Source of the DNA: Liolophura sinensis
Taxonomy: Eukaryota; Mollusca; Polyplacophora; Chitonida; Chitonidae
NCBI RefSeq assembly: GCF_032854445.1
Contig: NC_088304.1
Coordinates: 24,379,704 to 24,443,703 of the forward strand
Direction: 5' to 3'
Length of the DNA stretch: 64,000 nt
The notes under the pieces: generated by a model
What the model saw: the letters and a program-made list of their open reading frames with translations, nothing else
Database searches by the model: none
What the model was told of the DNA's origin: nothing
Part shown: one piece after another, positions 54,896 through 64,000 of the stretch
Layout of the letters: each line of letters opens with the position of its first letter
Numbering within the stretch: position 1 is the first letter of the stretch
Translations under genes and position numbers: made by a program

Positions 54896-55326
54896 TCTTT
54901 GCAGAATATAAAGTGAATCACTAAATATAACACATTACCACGGTTTAAAAGAAGCAAAATACGTTGATGTAAACTTGCAAGATACATTACCCGTAAGAGG
55001 AAAGTGGTGACAACAGTGCTGAAACACATGTTTAGCGTTCAGTATTTACGGATGAAAAATAAAATTTTCCATACTGTCAGCAAGGTTAAAATGGTGGAAT
55101 TGAGTCTTGTATGACCACTAAATGAATTCCAGTGTCCGTGCACAAGTACATTTCTTTCTGCATGTCATACCTTTTTTCTCTGTGTGTATTAATCTATTTT
55201 CTCTGTTTATTAATCTATTGATAGATATATTGTTTCCCCTATAGTATATAAATTATGGTTGGTTTTGTCCCAGCTGATCTTCAACAGTTTTCCGGATTTT
55301 TGTCAAGACACTTTATCACCTGATCA

Positions 55327-55567
55327 AATAAACAGATTAAGATTTGACCATTTTTTCTAGCTTTGACAAAATTATTGCCGTCTTTGTTCTCTATTGAACC
55401 TTGGAAGTTTTCTCCACTGTTCCCCATGAGTTTTCCTCATTCTTCCAAAATGGTGCAGTATTCAATTACAGATTAAGATTTCGTTTTGGCAATTCCGTCT
55501 AGTTTGACAAAATTATTGCTGTCTATTCTCTGTTGAACCTTGAAAGTTTTTTCCACTGTTCCCGATG
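55327..55567 (+). repeat. Tandem duplication, ~133-bp period, two units
   Basis: Both units contain ACAGATTAAGATTT, TTTGACAAAATTATTGC, TTCTCT-TTGAACCTTG-AAGTTTT and CCACTGTTCCC. Confidence 0.75.
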
Positions 55568-55589
55568 GTCAAATATTCAAATTACAGAT

Positions 55590-56500
55590 TAAGGACGTTT
55601 AACACAAACCCCAAAAGAACTAAGATCGTATATAAGAATGAAATTAAGACGGAATCATGCAAAAAGATGCAATCGACAGTTTCAATAATGACGAAAAGAC
55701 GCAAGAAAAATTAGGATGACATCAAACAGTATCCAAAACATCTGCCATGCTATACACAACACAAATATAAACACAAAACCGAATATTTTGATAAAATTAA
55801 CTGCGTTGTCAAATTCCTTTCAATGCCGTTTTTCAAGGGGGCATAAAGTGTACTGCCAGGAATACATTTCCATAACTGAAGAAAACGGACAACCGTTGGT
55901 AATGCTAGTTCAGGCTAGGAAACAAAGGTGGGGTCAGTTTGAAAGCGGTCTCCAGTTGGTTTTTGTAGTAACTGTGGCATCGCACCTTATAACAGAACCG
56001 ATACTGTACTGGTGGTCTTTAGAGCACCTTAGAATAAGGACTTCCAGGGAAGACCGTACAAACCGCTGAATACTACAGATACGGTCACAGCTGGCTGACT
56101 GGTCAAAAGGCTTAAAATCGACAACACTTTGGTTTTGGAGACTGCAACGTACACTGGTGTAGAGTTTTGCTCGTTCTCCATCCCTCGGCATTAAATTGAC
56201 AATATCACAGCATTATCTTGTGAAATTTTGCAAAAACAAAAGCATTACGTTTTTTTATGTGTGTCTAGTATAGTTTTTAATTCAAAGTGTGTATATGTTG
56301 AGTTTTGACAGCAACTGTTTAGAATTCTAGCGTGGCGATCTCATTTAACACGATGAATATAAAGCCCCTATCTCTGAGTTAAGCGAAAACAGACACGGTT
56401 ATGTAGTAGGCTGCCAATAATTCTGCGCACTCTGTCCATATTTGCTCATTAGAGGTGTACTTATAGTAAAGGTTTTATAACTTAACCCAAAATAGAGGCA
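55590..56500 (+). repeat. R2 copy, interrupted by R1
   Basis: Head at 55592-55690 (ACGTTTAACACAAACCCCAA, GACGGAATCATGCAAAAAGA), body at 56330-56500 (GCGTGGCGATCTCATTTAAC). The body resumes at 56755-56880 after an R1. An open frame at 55716-56069 in the middle is unassigned. Confidence 0.65.
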
Positions 56501-56524
56501 TTTTGAGGAAATAACATATAATTA

Positions 56525-56755
56525 AAGTCGTACAGCATAGAAAGTAAAACCTGAACAGCCACGACAGTGTGATAGCTGGCAAATGGTCACAAGTAAGAAA
56601 TCACACGCCCCTGAGAACCATAGCCTTAACAGAAGCAAGTAAAAATATGCAGTGATGTTAATTACAATACATTAGACGTCACTGGTCTAGAATTACTCAA
56701 AATTCTGTGTTCTCATCACATTTAACATACAATCACACTAAAACACTAATTTCAG
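56525..56755 (+). repeat. R1 copy nested in R2
   Basis: ACAGCATAGAAAGTAAAACC to TTCTCATCACATTTAACATA. R2 sequence on both sides shows that R1 moved or was inserted later. Confidence 0.8.
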
Positions 56756-56904
56756 AGAGAAATAACTGGTGACTCATTGAAATCGTCACGCAACATACAG
56801 GATCTAACAAATGCCACAAGGCGAGACGTATACTGCAGGACCCTTTAAGACATTGCTATCCAAATAAGAGTGATTTACGATGTTAAATCTGAATGTATCC
56901 CAGT

Positions 56905-57150
56905 GGCCTCCATGGCTCAGTTGGTTAGCGTTAGGAGCCTCTCACAAATACAGTCGCTGTGAGTTCAAGTCCAGCTCATGCTGGTTTCTTTTCGGCCATA
57001 GGTGGGAAGGTATGTCAGCAACCTGTGGGTTGTCGTTGGTTTCCTCCGGGCTCTGTCCGGTTTGCTCCCATCATAATGCTGGCCGCCGTCATATAAGTGA
57101 AATATTCGTGAGTACGGCATACAACACCAATCAAATAAATAAATAAATGA
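56905..57150 (+). repeat. SINE-1 copy
   Basis: Head GGCCTCCATGGCTCAGTTGG well kept; short deletion after GGTTAGCG; tail (AATA)n. Confidence 0.9.
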
Positions 57151-57159
57151 ATGTGCCCC

Positions 57160-57765
57160 TCTGGTTGTAATGTCGGTTTCACTGGGAAGCCGACGATGTC
57201 GAGTTCGACCCTTACACATTGAATTACGCTGAATGTTTGTAAATCAACTTTAGACAATTTGTATACCAATTCAGAAGACGTGAACTTCACGCTCTGTGCC
57301 TTCGGCTCTCGGTATTCCTGGGTCACGCCGGCATTACTTTTTTACTTACAGGCGAAGCGTGTTTTTTCTCAATTTTTTATAATTTTGATAACTCCATTAT
57401 AAACTGCAGTGCATGAAGGTCGTAATATGACGTCATTTGTTTACAGTTATAAAGACGCTTTTGGCATAACTACATCTAACCCTTATCTGGGCGTTGATTA
57501 TCATGTTTAACAAAGATACCGGCAATGCAATTGTATTTGAACCAATGAAAGTGCTAAAATTACTCCGTTGTCATTTTACCGGACTGATGAGGTTTCAGGT
57601 TTTCATACACATACACCAATACATACATTAAAACCAGATATGGATTAGCAGCAGCATTTAATGGATCGGAGTTTGGAGCCAGCTGTCCACAAAATTGCAT
57701 CAAAATCCATTTGCGTTAATTTATTACAACATAATTTATTAAAACTTAGTATATTAAAACATAAT
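57160..57765. other. Gene-free stretch
   Basis: No recognised feature. Confidence 0.4.
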
Positions 57766-57769
57766 TGGG

Positions 57770-58035
57770 GCCTCCGTGGCTCCGTGGGTTAGCGCGCTAG
57801 CGCAGCGTAATGACCCACGAGTCTCTCACCAATGCGGTCGCTGTGAGTTCAAGTCCAGCTCATGCTGGCTTCCTTTCCGGAAAGTGGGAAGGTCTGCAGC
57901 AACCTGTGGATGATCGTGAGTTTCCCCCGGGCTCTGCCCGGTTTCCTCTCCCCCCCCCCCCCCCACCCCCATAATGCGTGAAATATTCTTGAGTAAGGCG
58001 TAAAACACCAATCAAATAAATAAATAAATAAAACA
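57770..58035 (+). repeat. SINE-1 copy, full length with poly-C expansion
   Basis: GGGGCCTCCGTGGCTCCGTG to the (AATA)n tail. A ~15-base C run at 57950-57965 replaces part of the 3' third. Confidence 0.9.
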
Positions 58036-58039
58036 TAAT

Positions 58040-58300
58040 TAATGCACTACAGCACAGAGAGTAAAAGCAGAGCAGCGACGACAGTGTGATACCTGTCTGG
58101 AAAAGGATACAACTGGCAAGTGGTCACACGTTAATGTAAATGCCTAAATGGTAGTATTTTACACACCCCCTAACACCATGGCTTAAGCACAGTTCGGTAG
58201 AAAAAAAGCAGTGGTTTTAATTGCAATTTATTAGACGTCACTAGTATAGGACTACTTAAAATAGTGTGTTGTCATCACATTTAACATACAAAGACATTTG
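58040..58300 (+). repeat. R1 copy
   Basis: AGAGAGTAAAAGCAGAGCAG, GGCAAGTGGTCACACGTTAA, TTATTAGACGTCACTAGTAT. Confidence 0.8.
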
Positions 58301-59270
58301 AGAATGGCGAAGAGCTGTTAACAAATTCATTGAATCTGATTAAGATCCCAGCTATGCTGTGCACCAAATACCTTCTAACTGCGTCTCAAACCTTTGCCGG
58401 GAAGTTAGTGTTTGTCAGACAGACAGACGTACGTACAAGCGGGTTGACCGACGACAAGCGAAGAGGTGAACTGACACAGATTCAGTCAAACATAATGTCT
58501 TGTTTGACGGATGTAATTAGGTGACATGCCGTAGGCTAATTTGAAAACCCTTTCCCCCTTAACCGGTGGATCATCATACAGACAACGATTTCATTAATTA
58601 TAATTATTTGTCGGGGCAAAGTGGTAATTGATCCCCCCCCCCCTACGCCCAGCAAATAAGGGATAATTTTTCTGCAACCCCGAGCAAACAAGGAATAATG
58701 TATCTTCACCTGACGTGACATGACGTGACATGCCGAAAGCAAAACCACTACATTGTGAATATCCTATGAAAAATGAATTAGTATCTGATTTCTTGCGTGG
58801 TTAGATTTGTTTTGTATCTTACTATACCTTAGTATAGTACTTTGTAGGTAATACAAATTATGTTACGGCAGTCCTCGTTACGATGAGGTTTATCGACACT
58901 AGAGAAACCCAGAAATCACGCACACAATAGATGTAATGTAGTAACAAGTACTTACACGTCACTGGTCTAAGTGTTACTCAGAGTATTGTACTGTCATCAC
59001 ATTAAAACAAAACAAAGAGATCTGGCCTCCGGATGCCTAATACCCGAGCAGAATCTGGGCCTATGCAGGAATGCAATCTGGAGACTACAACATAGAGAAC
59101 ATTACAGGGATTTTGTCAGCTTCACTACATGTATCTTGCCACAAACATGCCACATGTTATTGCATTCAGATTGTCCAGTAGTTTGTTCCACTCAGTATTG
59201 TGACACGAAGCCGTTTGTTAGATTTTCACTATATATTTGTAAACTTGTGAAAATAGCTAAGGACGTACAC
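58300..59270. other. Gene-free stretch
   Basis: Includes a 10-bp double repeat TGACGTGACA at about 58711-58732 and a short R1-like piece around 58940-59000. No gene. Confidence 0.4.
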
Positions 59271-59274
59271 CATA

Positions 59275-59540
59275 CAGATTAAAAACCACAACAGGCACGA
59301 CAGTGTGATAGCAGCCAGTTAAATACAACATCTTGTCAGTTTGCTGAGGGTTTTATTCTGACTGTTCATGAAAATGCATAAATAGTAACATTTTACACGC
59401 TCTCTAGCACCATGTCTTAAGCATGATTAGGTCAAAAAATACAGCGATGTAAATTGCAATTTATTAGGCGTCACTGGTCTAGATTTACTCAGAATGCTGT
59501 GTTGTCATCACATTTCACATACAATTACATTAACATAAGG
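59275..59540 (+). repeat. R1 copy
   Basis: CACGACAGTGTGATAGCAGC, CATGAAAATGCATAAATAGT, TTATTAGGCGTCACTGGTCT. Confidence 0.8.
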
Positions 59541-59549
59541 TTGAATGTT

Positions 59550-60780
59550 ACACATGTTTTCAACATGAGTCCACCACTTGTGAACCTCTTCAGTATATCG
59601 CTCCATTGTGAACCTACAAAAACTACTCGACTTAGCTACTGTTTTTCGGTCGTACTATTGTATGATTTTGGCTGTAAATTTAACCGTACTAGGGATAGTT
59701 TTTTCCATTTTGTTGTATATAGCGTAGGATTGCATTGTTTTGTTTTTTTCTTTTCGTTTGAATATGGATTGTATTTGTTAGGGTAGGGTTTAGATAGGGG
59801 CAGGTTGTTTTGATTGAATATGCACTGTGTTTTCAGCACTACTAACAAGGGCTTCTGTCCTCCATGCCTTTTGCTGTGAGTCGTCCCAGAGCAAAAGTAA
59901 TAGTCCGTAGGCTAACTGATGGCTCACTGTTGGTGTCTTGCTGCACGAAGTTTTTGCCTGTATTGTTTGTTTAAGCCACAAGCCACAATGGATGAGTTGT
60001 TTGGAGCGTCCGTTGACTGGTGATTTATAGTCCGATATGGAAATCGGGCCAAGTATTTTACCCTCGGGTAACGACGTTTGAGATTAAATCATGAAAATGC
60101 TGATGGTAATAAATCTCGTTCTGTTTCCTCCACGCCTGAAGTTATTGTCAATAGTATCGTGGTCTTTATGAAGGTCATTGGTAACCACTCTCTATCTATC
60201 TGAAATCAGTAAAACGTTTACATGCTGGTAATCTAGCCATAGAATGCAAGCTAAGAGTCTTTAGGCATGTTCTAACATTATGGCGTTTGATGTGAAGTGT
60301 TATCAGAACGATAAAATTATTGTAAAGGGCGTTGTTTCAGGATAAGCTGATAAATTTGATGTATATGAAATTAAGGAAACTTTGTAGGAATATAATAGGT
60401 ACAGACTCTTTGTGCACATGGACTGGCAGTACTGAGGTAATTGAGAAACATACTATACACTGTACACAGTGACCTAATATCAGCATTTCTCATAAAACAT
60501 ATATAACCGAGTTAATATTATAATAATACACTATTTCATTAAATAGTTGTTTTGTTTATTGACCCTAAAGAAAGACATGTAGAGTGTTTCTGGTGTATTT
60601 AAGTGATTAATCTGATACAGTACATATCCCCCTATAAACTGTTGGGTTATAAAACCGAGACGTAGAACAGTATTTAGAATAACAAACCTGTTAGTAGCGG
60701 CGTCTCCAAAGAATCAGTGAAGCTCATCAAAATCCGCGAATCCACAACTACAAAGGAAACAGGAGGTACAATGTACATAT
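59550..60780. other. Gene-free stretch
   Basis: No supported coding region. Open frames (59454-59786 and others) lack features. Confidence 0.4.
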
Positions 60781-60787
60781 CACTTGT

Positions 60788-61129
60788 ATGGAGAAGACAT
60801 TTGTTTATCTTTTGAAGTTAACTGTGCTAGATTCCAAACATTTGAGACAATCTATTGAATGTTTGATGAAAGTACCATTATTCTTTAATTCAGCAGTTAC
60901 ACGACAAAGTGGTCAATTGATTGGTGACATAACACAGAGAGAAATGTTACCACCCAAACTGTCTGTGCTATTAAGAGATGGCTTGTTCGAAATACACGAC
61001 AGTTTAGCCGCACAAAAAAGTAACCAAAACCAGCAGATTTTATTTTTCAACAATTTATTAGGTTTAACAAGAACAGATAACAAGACTTATACAAATACTA
61101 AAGTACTTAAGTTTAACAAGAAAGGATAG
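60788..61129 (+). other. Open frame of unknown nature at the edge of R3
   Basis: 113 residues (MEKTFVYLLKLTVLDSKHLR and onward) with a lysine-rich C-terminus LKFNKKG. Its last ~55 codons lie inside R3, and the equivalent frame in R3 copy 1 is interrupted. Could be the last exon of a gene whose 3' end was copied to 1.9 kb, or a chance frame. Confidence 0.3.
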
Positions 61130-61640
61130 CAGTATCTATACAAATACTAAAGTACTTACATGTACAACGGTGTCCAGTCCAAACGGACGCATATACTCCG
61201 CAATGCTTAAAAATGCACAGAGGCAAGATTCACAAGAGGGAAAATCCACAGTATAACTGAGTGTATGACGAAATATACACAAAATTCCACAGACAGGGTC
61301 CGTGTACTAATAAGCACTGTGTACACAAGAGCACAAATTAAATATACAAGTTCAGACTGAACAAGTGCTCGGTGGAGATATGATATAACAAAGCCAAAGG
61401 CTACAAAGACACCAAAATTTAGCACAAAAGGCCTGCTAAAGTAACACACAGCGAAAGCATCCAAAACTCTCAAGAATTCTCCTTTCTCCCCCTCTGACCT
61501 GCTTTCATAGGTTTTATATAGCCTGGTGGAAGTTTCTGGAACATTGTAAGGCAGAGGCAGACAGCAGGCCCTGAACTCAGCATATGTAAACAGTGGTAAG
61601 CTAAATTTAGAAGCTGACGGCAGTTGTTCACATAACAGAA
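60955..61640. repeat. R3 dispersed repeat, copy 2
   Basis: Counterpart of 1893-2640. On the minus strand a frame of 146 codons (61647-61207) contains the same hydrophobic stretch as copy 1 (ISYLHRALVQSELV, HSVILWIFPL). Confidence 0.75.
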
Positions 61641-61649
61641 AAAACACCT

Positions 61650-62435
61650 ACAAATAATAAGTTATAAAAGAACCGCAACTGTATAAAACCCATGAGAGAA
61701 AAATGCCCGTGCCCTCTTTTTCCTGCTCATTTTTTTCAGTGTTGCACTTGTGTTGACTTTATTGCTCACACAAAGTTGATTACAGATGTGGGTCAGTAAG
61801 TTCGAACTTACTGCTACTATATAACGCAATGACGAGGCAGTTTTCAACGCTTGTATAAGAACATAATTGCAAAATTAATTTTTATATCCACTCAGGTAAT
61901 CCTGTTGACAAGAATACGTCGTTGGCATATAGAAGAAAAGACGAGGGCGGATTGGCAAGTTATTTGTTTGTTTTGTTGTGTCATGTAAGAAGCTGAAGGC
62001 AAATTTGATCTCTAATCGGCCAATGAATTAACTTACTAATCAATGAATCACTTAACCAATCAACCACCAGGCGTATTCGTGAGGTTTTCCATTACCCCGT
62101 CTTGACACAACATCGTTACAATCATTTTCCATCACCACCATCATGAGCCATCATAAGCCATCATACATTTTGCTATTTAGTTTTGCCAACTATCGTTTGC
62201 GAAAAACGAGCATGTTTTCTTTTTTTTTAACCTGTTCCTTCTTTGAATCTATACTTCTCCAAATGCTGAGAAATGTGTAGTTTACTTATATATGTATATG
62301 TGTATGTGTTTTGCCTGGCTATGTTGTATACATGCTATCAGGTGTTACTCTGTGAACGTTTTGCTTGGTTTCGGTTTATACGTTGTGCATAATTTTCTGC
62401 CATTTCTACTTTTGCAGTAAAGTACATCGCTCCGC
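61650..62435. other. Gene-free stretch
   Basis: No recognised feature. Confidence 0.4.
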
Positions 62436-62439
62436 ACAA

Positions 62440-62655
62440 ACTTGGACCCGCCAGCACGGCGCAAAACTCCCACGAATACGGTCTCTGTGAGTTCGAGTCT
62501 CCCGCCATACGTGGAAAGGTCTGTCAGCAGACTGCGGATGGTCGTGGGTTTCCCCCGGGCTCTGCCCCGTTTCCTCCCACCATAATGCTGGCCGCCGAAG
62601 TATAAGTGAAATATTCTTGAGTTCGTCGTAAAACACCATAAAATAAATAAATAAA
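62440..62655 (+). repeat. SINE-1 copy, 5' damaged
   Basis: CGCCAGCACGGCGCAAAACT, GTGAGTTCGAGTCTCCCGCC and a 3' end ATTCTTGAGTTCGTCGTAAA with tail. Confidence 0.85.
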
Positions 62656-62934
62656 ATAAGAACATCGCTCTTTTCAGTTCTCACCCCAGTCACTCTGAAA
62701 TAAACCAACTAAAAATCTTTTGAAATGGAACTGACATGAGTGACAGTTTTCATGAACAGCTCTGTCTTAACTTTATAGTGCGTCAGCTTGTTCATTACTG
62801 AAAACATCAACATGACTAGCCACCCAGTCAAATAACACAGACCTTGGTTAAATAGAACATAAATGTAAAATATGACGCACAAGTAATAAATATTTGCAGA
62901 TATTCGGGCATTTCAAAGATTGTATGATGTAATT

Positions 62935-63145
62935 AATTTGTTTATCTGATTGCGGTTATTCGCCGTAATCAAGAGTATTTCACTTATACGACGGCAGCCA
63001 GCATTATAGTGAGATGAAACCTGGCAGAGCCAGAGACCTTCACACGTACGACCGGAGAGGAAGCCAGCATAAGCTGGATTTGAACTCACAGCGACCGCAT
63101 TTGTGAGAGGCTCATGGGTCTTTGCCCCGCGCTGGCGCTGGAGGC
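62935..63145 (-). repeat. SINE-1 copy
   Basis: CCGTAATCAAGAGTATTTCA to TTGCCCCGCGCTGGCGCTGG; short deletion in the middle. Confidence 0.8.
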
Positions 63146-63299
63146 CCTTGCGGGATATAAAGAGAATCAAGCAATATAACCCACTTTAACGGTGTCACAA
63201 ACACGTCATAAACCGGAGAACCAACAATCTGAGCCTATTGCCATATTTAAGTTCCGAGGTTGTTATAGCAACCACATCCTTCCTCATCCATCTGGGCAT

Positions 63300-63450
63300 T
63301 CATGTTTACTTATTTATTTGATTGGTCTTTTAGGCCGTATTCCAGAATAATTGATTTCTATTATTATCGTTCCATGAAACCTGGAAGAGCCCGGCATAAA
63401 CACATGACCATCCCCTGATTCCTATCAGACCTGCACACGTCCGGCTATTA
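63300..63450 (-). repeat. SINE-1 copy, diverged
   Basis: TTTATTTGATTGGTCTTTTA, GAAACCTGGAAGAGCCCGGC and CTGCACACGTCCGGCTAT. Confidence 0.65.
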
Positions 63451-63584
63451 TAAATAAACTAAGAATAAGCTCCAACTATTCAGTGGACATTACTGACTCA
63501 TCAATCTTTGTTGTTTGTGCCTTTTGTAACTCCGGATTTATCTGAGAAGATCCGGTCAGCTACAGACAATATAAGTAATGTCAT

Positions 63585-63870
63585 AGAGCATACGGCATAA
63601 AACCAGAGCAGCAACGACGGTGGGACAGTTGGTAAATGGTCACACTGAAAACCGTTTAAATACGTCCTCTTGTCAATTTACCTCAGTTTGGGTTTTAGTC
63701 AAATCGTTCACGTAAATCATTAAATAGCAGAAAATTACATACACCCTCAGGCAGAATTAGGTTAAAAAAAACATGATGTTGATTGCAATTTATTGGACGT
63801 CATTGGCCTAGACTTCTGCAAAATGCTGTATTGTCAACACATTGATCATACATTAAAGTCCTTTTGCAAA
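63585..63870 (+). repeat. R1 copy
   Basis: AAAACCAGAGCAGCAACGAC, GTTGGTAAATGGTCACACTG, CAATTTATTGGACGTCATTG. The final ~130 bases of the window are unassigned. Confidence 0.75.
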
Positions 63871-64000
63871 TCACAATTTCACTCTGAAGTTTCATAACGA
63901 GAAACACCGCCGGACGGTCACGTGCCGCGTGGTCGTTTGTGGCTTCCGAGCTCATAACTGCTTGTCGAGACCATTATCGCGAGGGCTGCCCCTGACTTCA

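Overview
This is nuclear DNA of a repeat-rich marine invertebrate, most likely a mollusc or another lophotrochozoan. The evidence is: spliced genes with GT-AG introns, TATA boxes and AATAAA signals; an AT-rich, gene-poor background; nearly thirty copies of one tRNA-derived SINE with a (AATA)n tail; a second tRNA-derived SINE of a kind I associate with mollusc genomes; and Gly/Tyr-rich secreted proteins. The species assignment is inference.

Host genes. I find three small spliced genes that form a family: gene A (8212-9079, +), gene B (14455-12872, -) and gene C (34225-32395, -). Each begins with a signal peptide starting MNK, continues through a short pro-region, and ends its first coding exon at a Lys-Arg site. 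A phase-1 intron follows, then an exon with an unrelated but tyrosine-rich mature peptide. In all three the joined exons are an exact multiple of three, and AATAAA lies 100-190 bases downstream. Gene A has a TATA box and a non-coding first exon upstream. That promoter is duplicated at about 5.1-5.3 kb with no coding region attached.

Virus-like element. From 18088 to 31859 lies a 13.8-kb Maverick/Polinton with ~170-bp terminal inverted repeats, flanked by an exact 8-bp direct repeat. It is visibly more GC-rich than its surroundings. Its genes are a Cys-rich protein, protein-primed DNA polymerase B (broken), a retroviral-type integrase, a capsid/packaging block on the minus strand (packaging ATPase, broken major capsid protein, three small conserved proteins), and a plus-strand block of coiled-coil/membrane proteins and unknowns. 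I recognise no maturation protease. Polymerase, capsid, coiled-coil and one membrane gene carry frameshifts or stops; integrase, ATPase and several small genes are still open. The right-hand 1.2 kb is AT-rich and non-coding, with a degenerate three-copy repeat and tRNA-like pieces.

Repeats fill most of the rest: SINE-1 (~28 copies), SINE-2 (one copy with a 12-bp target duplication inserted into one of two segmental duplicates, the other keeping the empty site), three longer dispersed families called here R1, R2 and R3, decayed LINE pieces (endonuclease at 37.9-38.3 kb, reverse transcriptase at 45.0 and 53.1 kb), micro- and minisatellites, and two strong inverted repeats. Stretches not listed hold no gene I can support.
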